This document shows positions 1 through 7,230 of a DNA stretch of 12,265 nucleotides, piece by piece. This DNA is from Treponema sp. (GTDB lineage: Bacteria > Spirochaetota > Spirochaetia > Treponematales > Breznakiellaceae), in the NCBI GenBank assembly GCA_031281925.1, contig JAITES010000057.1:1-12265 (forward strand), read 5' to 3'. Position 1 is the stretch's first letter. Every line of letters begins with the position of its first letter. The notes beneath the pieces are model-generated. The model saw only the letters and a list, made by a program, of their open reading frames with translations. It made no database searches and was not told the origin of the DNA. A program made the position numbers and the translations under genes.

Positions 1-1
1 T

Positions 2-1729
2 ACGGGCTGTGTCTTCGGCGGCAGTCTCAGCGCCTACCGCTATCCGGAAGCCGAAGTGGTTTCCGTTGCGGCGGCGCGGGAATATTACGTCCCGGCAAAA
101 CCTCTTGATTACGACAGTAACGCTGTTTCCGGCGGCATTTCAACAAGGCCCGCCGCAATGAACGGAGATACCGCTGCCGGCAATGCCGTTTCTTCTTCCG
201 GTGACACTGTTTCTGCTGCCGCGGGAAGCGGCGCGGTCAATGACCGGTTGGAAAAGGCACAGCCAAATTCCCCCGCGGCCTCCTTTCCCGGTATCGAGAA
301 TCTTCCGGCCATTGAAGACGTGCTGGGACGGCTTAACATCCAAACCCGGCTGCACCATAGCATTGTTATCGGTGAGGAGAGCAGCGCCGCGGCTCTTGAA
401 ATCATGAGCCGCTTTTCCGCCGATCCCCGGTGGCTCATCTACCTCCCCCCGACCATGTCCCCCTGCAAAACCAGTTCCCTCCCGGAATTTCTGGAACACC
501 CCGCGGAAGCATTTGAATATTACCGGAAGGCCGGTATTGCCCGGGTTGTCTGCGAGGAAAAGCACATGGGTTCCCGCGCCGTGATCGTGCTCTGCCGCAA
601 TCAGGAAACCGCGTTGGATCGTTTCGGTGTACAGGATGGTTCGCGGGGGATCATCTACACCCGGACAGGGCGGCATTTTTTTGACCCCTCCGAGACATTG
701 GTAAACGCCGGGGCAACTGCTGCGGCGACAGCCGGGACTGAGCGGGCCATTCTCGAACGGTTGGGGAATGTTCTTGACCGTTCGGGGTTTTGGGAAGAAT
801 TCTCCACCGGCTGGGTGTGTCTGGATACGGAACTTATGCCCTGGTCCGCCAAGGCGCGGAGTCTCCTTCTGGAACAGTACGCGCCCACAGGAAGGGCCGG
901 GAGGGACGGCCTTGCCGCAAGCATCGCCGCCCTGAAGCAGGCGATTCAGGTACCGCCGGAGAAATCAACAGGACTGTCGGTTTCATCACCGGTAAAAGAG
1001 TTACCGGACTTGCCGCCGGATGCACCATCAGTAAAACAGCCGGCAGTCTTACCTCCGGAATCTGTTCCATCCGAAAAACAGCGCGGCGGCCCGCCTGTTG
1101 ATATGAATATAGCCGCGGTGCTGGAACAATTTGAAGGGCGCAGGGAATGTCTCGGCCGTTACACGGAAGCCTACCGCCGTTACTGCTGGACGCTGTCCTC
1201 GGTGGAAGATTACCGCATCGCGCCTTTTCATATTCTTGCCACCGAAGGCAAAGTCTGGAACGACGAAAATCATTGTTGCCACATGGAAACAATCAAGCGT
1301 TACATGACCGGCGCCGATCCCCTGTTCATTGCCACCAATCATATTGCCGTTGACCTGGACAACAAGGAATCTGTTGCCGCCGCAACAGACTGGTGGCTCG
1401 GCCTCACCGGTTCCGGCGGGGAGGGCATGGTGGTAAAGCCCCTGGATTTTATTGCCCGCCGCGGGACGGAACTGCTGCAGCCCGCGGTCAAATGCCGGGG
1501 ACGGGAATACCTCAGGATCATCTACGGCCCCGAATACACGGAGAGCAAAAAGCTGGAACGCCTGCGGAAGCGATCCCTGACGAAAAAACGCCGCCTTGCC
1601 CTGGCCGAATTTGCCTTGGGGCAGGAATCCCTGGAACGTTTTGTCCGGCGGGAGCCCCTTCACCGTCTGCACGAATGTGTATTTGCGGTGTTGGCCCTGG
1701 AAAACGAGGCGGTGGATCCCCGCTTGTAG
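2..1729 (+). CDS. pnkp: Polynucleotide kinase-phosphatase (Pnkp), C-terminal part: phosphatase end plus RNA ligase domain; 5' end outside window
   Basis: Pnkp heals and seals cut RNA (5' kinase, 2',3' phosphatase, ATP-grasping ligase) together with the methyltransferase Hen1, typically repairing ribotoxin-cleaved tRNA. The frame is open from base 2, so the gene starts left of the window; 575 residues are visible of about 850-900 usual, so the kinase and most of the metallophosphoesterase domain are missing. Numbering from the GTG at position 56: the phosphatase ends near residue 20 (CVFGG lies just before it). The nucleotidyltransferase domain follows, with the AMP-accepting lysine in KHMG (169-172), TRTGR (202-206), ELMPWSAK (259-266), GEGMVVKP (455-462) and VKCRGREYLRIIYG (478-491). 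The family-typical end VDPRL is present, so the stop is genuine. Two inserts stand out: an Ala/Ser/Gly-rich stretch at about 22-75 between the domains and a Pro/Ser/Val-rich stretch at about 299-349 inside the ligase. The 56 GTG is an internal codon, not a start. Family assignment is firm; hen1 is not in view. Confidence 0.93.
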   Translation, partial: TGCVFGGSLSAYRYPEAEVVSVAAAREYYVPAKPLDYDSNAVSGGISTRPAAMNGDTAAGNAVSSSGDTVSAAAGSGAVNDRLEKAQPNSPAASFPGIENLPAIEDVLGRLNIQTRLHHSIVIGEESSAAALEIMSRFSADPRWLIYLPPTMSPCKTSSLPEFLEHPAEAFEYYRKAGIARVVCEEKHMGSRAVIVLCRNQETALDRFGVQDGSRGIIYTRTGRHFFDPSETLVNAGATAAATAGTERAILERLGNVLDRSGFWEEFSTGWVCLDTELMPWSAKARSLLLEQYAPTGRAGRDGLAASIAALKQAIQVPPEKSTGLSVSSPVKELPDLPPDAPSVKQPAVLPPESVPSEKQRGGPPVDMNIAAVLEQFEGRRECLGRYTEAYRRYCWTLSSVEDYRIAPFHILATEGKVWNDENHCCHMETIKRYMTGADPLFIATNHIAVDLDNKESVAAATDWWLGLTGSGGEGMVVKPLDFIARRGTELLQPAVKCRGREYLRIIYGPEYTESKKLERLRKRSLTKKRRLALAEFALGQESLERFVRREPLHRLHECVFAVLALENEAVDPRL

Positions 1730-2529
1730 GAAAACGATCTCCTTGCCAGTATTATTTCTGCGATCTCGGCGAAGCCATCGCCACATTCCTTTGACGCGAC
1801 AAATGCGGGAAGCTGTTTGATATAATCCCTGTACTTTTCTACGTTTGCAACGGCGCAGGCCAGGGGGAAGCGGGCAAACATCGGTTCATCGTTTGGGGAG
1901 TCTCCCACAAAAACCACCTCCTTCTCTCCGCCGGTCTCTCTCCAGCCGAAACGATCCGCAAGAAAACGCCCGGCCATGGAGAGCTTGTCGTATTTTCCCA
2001 TCCAGATATTTACATGAATCGAAGATATCTTTGCCATGGCGCCTTCCTCGACGGCAATGTCCCGCACTCTTTCTGCGGAGGCCAGGGGGAGTACGGGTTC
2101 CTCCTCGGCAAAGTCAAGGGCAATGTCAAAGAGCCGGGCAAACTGATCCTTTGCGTCCCGCAGTCCCGGCACTTCCTTCAATGCCCGTTCACGGATCTTT
2201 TTTAATACAGGATGATCATTCCGCACCGCGTTGGGGTGGTACTCTGCCTTGAGTACCGGGAATGCGCCTGTTCTCTCTTCCCAGAATGTCAGGGCTCCGT
2301 TCTCGCCAACTACACCGTCGACAGGCCACTCCCGTGCAATAAGATCGCACCAGCCCGCGGGCCTTCCGGTAACGGGGATCACCTTAAGGCCTGCCTCTTT
2401 TAGTTTCCAGAGGGCATCGTATGAACAGGCGAGAAGTTTCCCTTCGCAGGTGATCGTATCATCAATGTCCATGAGAATGTATTTTACTCCGGCCGCCTCG
2501 GCGGCGCTCATCTCCGCAATGTTTTTCAT
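1660..2529 (-). CDS. HAD superfamily (type IIB, Cof-like) hydrolase, probable sugar- or metabolite-phosphatase
   Basis: This is a cytoplasmic Mg-dependent phosphohydrolase of 289 residues. All four HAD motifs are visible: motif I DIDDT (21-25, nucleophile D21 and acid/base D23), motif II threonine in VTGRP (T54), motif III lysine in YDKLS (K182) and motif IV GDSPND (209-214). The long segment between motifs II and III fits a C2B-type cap, as in Cof/sucrose-phosphatase relatives. The substrate cannot be told from sequence. The gene starts 12 bp after the ilvB stop with only a weak AAGG just before ATG, so translation is probably coupled to ilvB; a second in-frame ATG at 2511 is possible. The last 23 residues or so (from about 267, rich in Ser, Arg and Asn) are read antisense to the end of pnkp and look like a non-conserved tail past a natural end near EIILAR. 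No link with amino acid synthesis is evident; it may be a passenger gene or a metabolite-repair phosphatase. Confidence 0.85.
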   Translation of the reverse strand: MKNIAEMSAAEAAGVKYILMDIDDTITCEGKLLACSYDALWKLKEAGLKVIPVTGRPAGWCDLIAREWPVDGVVGENGALTFWEERTGAFPVLKAEYHPNAVRNDHPVLKKIRERALKEVPGLRDAKDQFARLFDIALDFAEEEPVLPLASAERVRDIAVEEGAMAKISSIHVNIWMGKYDKLSMAGRFLADRFGWRETGGEKEVVFVGDSPNDEPMFARFPLACAVANVEKYRDYIKQLPAFVASKECGDGFAEIAEIILARRSFSYKRGSTASFSRANTANTHSCRR

Positions 2530-2541
2530 GACCTTACACCA

Positions 2542-4260
2542 TCACATTATCTGTTCATCTATGGGCTTGCCGCCGGGAACCATGGGGAGCACGCGTTCAT
2601 CCTTGTCGATGAGGGCGTCGATAAGCACAGGTTTCCCCGCGGCAAGATCCTTCTTTGCGCTGTTCAGGGCGGCGCCGAATTCCTCTTCGGTTCCCGCTCG
2701 GTATGCCCTTACCCCGTAGGCCTCCGCCAGTTTGAGAAAGTCAGGCGGCCTGTCATCAAGATCCGTTTCCGAATAACGGCCTTCGTAAAAGAAGTTCTGC
2801 CACTGTCTTACCATGCCCAGAGTACCGTTATTGAAGATCACGATGAGCACAGGGATGCCGTAATGCACCAGTGTTCCCATTTCCGCACAGTTCATTCTGA
2901 AGCAGCCGTCGCCGGTAAAAAGAACAACGGGACGGCGGGGATTGGCAATCTTTGCCCCTTCGGCCGCGCCAAGGCCGAAGCCCATGGTTCCCATGCCGCC
3001 GGAACTGAGAAAAGACCGCGGCCTGTTGGCGGGGAAGAACTGGGCGGTCCATATCTGGTGCTGACCCACATCGGTAACAGCGATGGTGTCATAACCGAGA
3101 GCCTTTGCGACTTCCCGAATCACCACCCGGGGATGGAGAGCCGTCTTCCTGTGGTGATCTCTTGGGATGATGGCCTTCCATTTTTCAACATCCCCGTTCC
3201 ATTCGCTTTCCTTTTTGGCGGGAAGTTTTTTGTTGATCCGTTTGAGAACGTCCCCCAGATCCCCGATAACAAAAAAGTCAACGGAAACATTCTTGTTAAC
3301 TTCCGCGGGGTCAATGTCAAGGTGAAGTATTTTTGCGGTTTTGGCAAACTCGCTCTTGTGGCTTGTAACCCGGTCGGAGAAGCGGGCGCCGACCGCCACG
3401 AGAAGATCGGCTTTCTGCGCTGCCTTGTTGGAGGCAACGGTTCCGTGCATGCCGATGAGTCCGGTACAAAGTCTGTGATCCTGGGGAAAGGCTCCAATCC
3501 CCATGAGGCTCAGGGCCACGGGCGCGGAAAGTTTCTCCGCCAGAACCGCCAGTTCCCCGGAAGCTCCGGCAATGTTGACGCCGCCCCCCGCGTAGATCAG
3601 TGGACGTTTTGCGGCCTTGAGCATGGAAACCGCCTGTTCAATGTCTTCATCGCCGAATGTCCTGCGCCTGTTCCGATCACTCAGGCGTCTTGCCCTTGCC
3701 CCGGCCTCGCCTTCAATCTCCGCGCCGGTATCCTTAAGCGGTACATATTCTGTCATGGCCGCGGTAATATCCTTGGGTATGTCTATCAGTACCGGGCCAG
3801 GTCTGCCGGAAAGTGCAACGATAAAAGCTTCCCGCACAATCTCTGCCAGTTCCCTCACGTCCCTGACGATCCAGTTGTGCTTTACAATCGGCATGGTAAT
3901 GCCGGCTATATCCACCTCCTGAAAGCTGTCTTTACCGAGAAGCGGAGTGGCAACGTTGCCGGTAATGGCGATGAGGGGCACAGAATCAATGGCGGCAGTT
4001 GCGATGCCTGTAACCAGATTCGTTGCGCCGGGCCCGGAAGTGGCAAAGCAGACTCCGGGTTTTCCGGTGGAGCGGGCATAGCCGTCTGCCGCATGGGCCG
4101 CATGCTGTTCATGGCTTACCAGAATGTGCCGTATCCTGCTCCGCTGTTTGTAGAGTTCATCGTAGATATAGAGCACCGCACCGCCGGGATAGCCGAACAC
4201 TGTGTCCACGCCCTGTTCAATGAGGGCTTCAATCAAAATACGGGAACCGGTATACTGCAT
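2542..4260 (-). CDS. ilvB: Acetolactate (acetohydroxyacid) synthase, large catalytic subunit
   Basis: IlvB condenses two pyruvates to 2-acetolactate, or pyruvate with 2-oxobutyrate to 2-aceto-2-hydroxybutyrate, using thiamine diphosphate, Mg and FAD. The 572-residue length is normal. The pyrimidine-binding domain carries YPGGAVLYIYDEL (24-36) and the catalytic glutamate in SHEQHAAHAADGYAR (E51). The central domain has GARFSDRVTS (291-300), where most homologues have an Asp at the Ser295 position. The pyrophosphate-binding domain has GDG (450-452) through NN (477-478). LGMVRQWQ follows, with W487 at the position of the Trp linked in characterised enzymes to 2-oxobutyrate preference, which fits a dual valine/isoleucine role. 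The linker at about 175-205 is unusually charged (Arg/Glu-rich). The start is supported by AAGGAG (4271-4276) ten bases upstream; that AAGGAG encodes the last two residues of ilvD. The regulatory partner ilvN lies about 7 kb upstream at the operon head, not next to it. Confidence 0.96.
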   Translation of the reverse strand: MQYTGSRILIEALIEQGVDTVFGYPGGAVLYIYDELYKQRSRIRHILVSHEQHAAHAADGYARSTGKPGVCFATSGPGATNLVTGIATAAIDSVPLIAITGNVATPLLGKDSFQEVDIAGITMPIVKHNWIVRDVRELAEIVREAFIVALSGRPGPVLIDIPKDITAAMTEYVPLKDTGAEIEGEAGARARRLSDRNRRRTFGDEDIEQAVSMLKAAKRPLIYAGGGVNIAGASGELAVLAEKLSAPVALSLMGIGAFPQDHRLCTGLIGMHGTVASNKAAQKADLLVAVGARFSDRVTSHKSEFAKTAKILHLDIDPAEVNKNVSVDFFVIGDLGDVLKRINKKLPAKKESEWNGDVEKWKAIIPRDHHRKTALHPRVVIREVAKALGYDTIAVTDVGQHQIWTAQFFPANRPRSFLSSGGMGTMGFGLGAAEGAKIANPRRPVVLFTGDGCFRMNCAEMGTLVHYGIPVLIVIFNNGTLGMVRQWQNFFYEGRYSETDLDDRPPDFLKLAEAYGVRAYRAGTEEEFGAALNSAKKDLAAGKPVLIDALIDKDERVLPMVPGGKPIDEQIM

Positions 4261-4267
4261 AATTATA

Positions 4268-5950
4268 TTACTCCTTAAAGATAGCGCCGCCTGCGGCGGA
4301 ACTCACCAATTTTGCATAACGGGCAAGATAGCCGCTTTTCACTTTCGGGGGAAGGGGTTTCCAGCCCTCCTTCCGTTTTTTCATCTCTTCTTCGTCCAGC
4401 GCGACAGAGATACTGCGGGCATCTATATCAATTTCGATGATGTCTCCTTCCGCAAGAAGGCCGATGGGGCCGCCCTCGGCCGCTTCCGGAGATACATGCC
4501 CTATGGCCGCCCCTTTGGTAGCGCCGGAAAAACGTCCGTCGGTTACAAGGGCTACCTTATCGTCAAGGCCCATGCCCGCAAGGGCCGCGGTCGGGGCAAG
4601 CATCTCCTTCATGCCGGGGCCGCCCTTTGGGCCTTCATAGCGGATAACAATTACGTCCCCGGCCCTGATCTTCTTTCCCATGATTGCGTCAAAGGCCGCT
4701 TCTTCGGAATCAAAAATTCTGGCGGGCCCGGAATGTTTAAGCATGGAAGGCGCAACGGCGCTGCGTTTTACCACGGAACCTTCCGGTGCAAGGTTTCCCT
4801 TGAGGGCCGCAAGGCCGCCTGTCTGCGAATAGGGATTTTCGACAGGCCGGATGATCTCGGGGTTCCTGTTCGCAGCCTTTCTGCGCAGGGGATCTGTCTT
4901 TCCATTGACGGCGTCTTCCAGAGTTCCGTAGACCGTTGCGGCTCCGGTATCCACCAGATGTTTTTTTACAAGTTCGGCAAGGACCGCGGGAATGCCCCCG
5001 GCCGCATGGAGATCCTCAATCGCGTGGGGGCCCGCAGGGGCAAGGCGGCAGAGATTGGGAGTCCTGGCGCTTACCGTGTTGAGCAGATCCAGATCGAGGG
5101 CAAAACCGGCCTCGTGAGCAACGGCGGGGAGATGCAGGGCGGTATTGGTTGAACAGCCCAGGGCCATGTCCAGGGCAAGGGCATTCATAAAGGCCTTTTC
5201 CGTCAGGATTGCGCGGGGGCGGAGACCTTTTTCAAGAACATCCAGTACCAGCATGCCGCTGCGCTTGGCAAGACGCAGACGTTCTGCCATTACCGCAGGA
5301 ATGGTACCGTTTCCGGGCAGTGCAAGGCCCAGGGCTTCGGTGACGCAGTTCATCGAATTGGCGGTAAACATACCCGAACAGGAACCGCAGCCCGGACAGG
5401 AAATTTCTTCCAGCTCGGCAAGTTCAGTCTCATCCATCTTTCCCGCTCCTACGGCTCCCACGGCTTCAAACATGGTAGTAAGGGTGAGGGGTTTTCCGTC
5501 TCTGCGGCCCGCCAGCATGGGCCCTCCTGACACAAATACTGCGGGAAGGTTCAGTCTGGCCGCGGCCATGAGCATGCCCGGTACGATCTTGTCGCAGTTG
5601 GGAATAAAGATCAGCGCGTCAAAGCCGTGGGCCATTGCCATACATTCGACGGAATCGGCAATGAGTTCCCTGGTAACAAGGGAGTAACGCATACCCTCGT
5701 GCCCCATGGCGATGCCGTCACAGACGCCGATAACGGGAAATATTACCGGCACTCCTCCTGCCATGCGGACGCCGCCGGCCGCGGCAGCGGCTACCGTGTC
5801 CAGGTGGAGATGACCGGGAACGATTTCGCTTTTTGCGGAAACAATACCGACAAGAGGCCGGCTGAACTCTTCTTCAATAAAACCGAGAGCCTTGAAAAGG
5901 GATCGGTGGGGCGCCCTGGGCATCCCCTTATTCACACTATCGCTGCGCAT
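4268..5950 (-). CDS. ilvD: Dihydroxy-acid dehydratase
   Basis: IlvD removes water from 2,3-dihydroxyisovalerate or 2,3-dihydroxy-3-methylvalerate to give the 2-oxo acid precursors of valine and isoleucine, using an iron-sulfur cluster and Mg. I place the start at the ATG at 5950 (560 residues): GGAGGAG (5956-5962) sits five bases upstream and the family-typical MRSD...KG.PRAPHRSL begins there. A longer reading from a TTG at 5974 would put this ribosome site inside the gene. Signatures seen are NCDKIVPGMLMA (118-129), CPGCGSCSGMFTANSMNC (185-202), PGNGT and, near the C-terminus, TDGRFSG and GHVSPEA. The region where plant and mycobacterial [2Fe-2S] enzymes carry a cluster cysteine (PCN.xL) reads PGHLHL (45-50), as in the oxygen-sensitive E. 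coli enzyme. The gene lies 37 bp after leuB and 7 bp before ilvB. Identification is secure; the cluster type is inference. Confidence 0.96.
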   Translation of the reverse strand: MRSDSVNKGMPRAPHRSLFKALGFIEEEFSRPLVGIVSAKSEIVPGHLHLDTVAAAAAGGVRMAGGVPVIFPVIGVCDGIAMGHEGMRYSLVTRELIADSVECMAMAHGFDALIFIPNCDKIVPGMLMAAARLNLPAVFVSGGPMLAGRRDGKPLTLTTMFEAVGAVGAGKMDETELAELEEISCPGCGSCSGMFTANSMNCVTEALGLALPGNGTIPAVMAERLRLAKRSGMLVLDVLEKGLRPRAILTEKAFMNALALDMALGCSTNTALHLPAVAHEAGFALDLDLLNTVSARTPNLCRLAPAGPHAIEDLHAAGGIPAVLAELVKKHLVDTGAATVYGTLEDAVNGKTDPLRRKAANRNPEIIRPVENPYSQTGGLAALKGNLAPEGSVVKRSAVAPSMLKHSGPARIFDSEEAAFDAIMGKKIRAGDVIVIRYEGPKGGPGMKEMLAPTAALAGMGLDDKVALVTDGRFSGATKGAAIGHVSPEAAEGGPIGLLAEGDIIEIDIDARSISVALDEEEMKKRKEGWKPLPPKVKSGYLARYAKLVSSAAGGAIFKE

Positions 5951-5955
5951 GTATT

Positions 5956-5962
5956 CTCCTCC
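5956..5962 (-). promoter_or_regulatory. Ribosome binding site deciding the ilvD start
   Basis: GGAGGAG on the minus strand lies five bases before the ATG at 5950. It lies inside the longer TTG-initiated reading from 5974, which argues that 5950 is the true start. Confidence 0.85.
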
Positions 5963-5987
5963 GGTATCAGTCAAGCCGCTTTGGGCT

Positions 5988-7172
5988 TCATTCTTCTATT
6001 TCTTCCAGCGCCTTTATAACCGCGCTGCCCATTTCTCCGGTGCCGACGATCCTTTCGTAAACTCCTTCACTGTCATAACCTGAATGAAACTTCATTTCCT
6101 GTTCGACCGGATTTTTACGGTTGGCAATGTCTCTGGTACGCAGGCCCTCGTCCAAAACCCGGTTTACCGCCTTTTCAATAAGGGAAGCTTCTTTTTCAAG
6201 ACCAAAGGAATAGCGGAGCATCATGGCAGCGGAGAGGATCGCCGCCAGGGGATTTGCAATGTCCATGCCTGCAATGTCGGGAGCCGAACCGTGGATGGGT
6301 TCATACATACCCATTACCGTTTCGCCTCCCGCAGTGGCGCTGCTGTAACCGGCAAGACTTGCCGAGGGCAGCATGCCGATTGAACCGGTGAGGACCGAGG
6401 CCTCGTCGGAGAGAATGTCCCCAAAGAGATTACTGGTAACAATTACATCAAAGGCTCCCGGAGCGCGGATCAGCTGCATGGCGGCGTTATCAACATAGAG
6501 GTAGGAAGTTTCAATGTCCGGGTAGTCCTTTGAAAGGACGGCGGCGACTTCCCGCCAGAAACGGGAGGATTCAAGCACATTGGCCTTGTCCACAATACAG
6601 AGCTTCTTTCTCCGCAGAGATGCCGCATTGTAGCCGGCCCGGAGCACCCTCTCGATCTCCGTCCGGGAATATGTTTCCGTATCGAATGCCGCTTCTCCGT
6701 CTTCACTGCGCCCCCTCTTGCCGAAGTAGAGGCCCCCGGTAAGTTCCCGGACAATGAGGATGTCGAAGGAAGCCTTCCCTTCAGGATTACTGTTCCTGAG
6801 AACTTCGTCTTTAAGGGGACAGGCGGCCCTGAGCTGCGGCAGCAGTACTGCGGGGCGGAGATTTGCAAATACGCCGAGTCCTGCCCGCAGTCCCAGGAGG
6901 GCGCGCTCGGGCCGCAGATGGCCCGGCAGGGTATCCCATTTCGGCCCGCCCACGGCTCCGAGGAGAAGTGCATCGCATTGCTTTGCCGTTTCAAGAGTTT
7001 CCTCAGGAAGAGGCTCGCCGGTTTCATCAATGGCCTTTCCTCCCGCCAGTAATTCTACATAGTTAAACACATGACCTGTCCTGTCGCCGACGCAGTCAAG
7101 CGCTTCCGTTGCATGGCCAATCACGTCGGGCCCTATTCCGTCCCCGGGAACCAATGCTATTTGATAGTTCAT
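5988..7172 (-). CDS. leuB: 3-isopropylmalate dehydrogenase
   Basis: LeuB oxidises and decarboxylates 3-isopropylmalate to 2-oxoisocaproate with NAD and, in organisms using citramalate, also erythro-3-methylmalate to 2-oxobutyrate. Visible features are GDGIGP (10-15), the substrate loop RPERALLGLRAGL (88-100; R96) and NLRP (R106), VRELTGGLYFG (141-151), DKANV (K196) and NLFGDILSDEASVLTGSIGMLPSASL with its metal aspartates (D252, D256). The cofactor site HGSAPDIAG (294-302) has an Asp (D299) that fits NAD rather than NADP. At 394 residues it is about 30 longer than usual: roughly 25 extra residues (about 350-375, NRKNPVEQEMKFHSGYDSEG) lie between RTRDIA and the GTGEMG motif near the end. The start is supported by AAGGAG (7178-7183) five bases upstream. 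LeuCD, which make its substrate, are not in the window. Confidence 0.96.
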   Translation of the reverse strand: MNYQIALVPGDGIGPDVIGHATEALDCVGDRTGHVFNYVELLAGGKAIDETGEPLPEETLETAKQCDALLLGAVGGPKWDTLPGHLRPERALLGLRAGLGVFANLRPAVLLPQLRAACPLKDEVLRNSNPEGKASFDILIVRELTGGLYFGKRGRSEDGEAAFDTETYSRTEIERVLRAGYNAASLRRKKLCIVDKANVLESSRFWREVAAVLSKDYPDIETSYLYVDNAAMQLIRAPGAFDVIVTSNLFGDILSDEASVLTGSIGMLPSASLAGYSSATAGGETVMGMYEPIHGSAPDIAGMDIANPLAAILSAAMMLRYSFGLEKEASLIEKAVNRVLDEGLRTRDIANRKNPVEQEMKFHSGYDSEGVYERIVGTGEMGSAVIKALEEIEE

Positions 7173-7189
7173 TTCTGCTCCTTCCTGAT

Positions 7190-7229
7190 GTGAGTCTTTT
7201 CCAAAACTTCAGTTTTGAAATAAACTCAC
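7190..7229 (-). other. Nested inverted repeat (RNA stem-loop) filling the cimA-leuB gap
   Basis: The outer arms GTGAGT (7190-7195) and ACTCAC (7224-7229) are perfect complements. Inside them CAAAACT (7202-7208) and AGTTTTG (7211-7217) are also perfect, extended by TTT/AAA (7198-7200 with 7218-7220) around one bulged C. In the transcript this folds as one hairpin between the cimA stop (7231) and the leuB ribosome site (7178-7183). No T-tract follows on the transcribed strand, so it is not a standard intrinsic terminator. A processing, stability or translation-control element is possible. Confidence 0.65.
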
Positions 7230-7230
7230 C

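Noticed and set aside
1049..1786. Open frame of 245 codons on the minus strand opposite pnkp
   Set aside because: pnkp motifs on the plus strand are decisive; the antisense product has no recognisable features.
2863..4278. Long open frame (471 codons) on the plus strand opposite ilvB, followed by another of 316 codons opposite ilvD (4202-5152)
   Set aside because: Both lie wholly antisense to clearly conserved genes, lack family-like motifs and are explained by the GC-biased third positions of the real genes.
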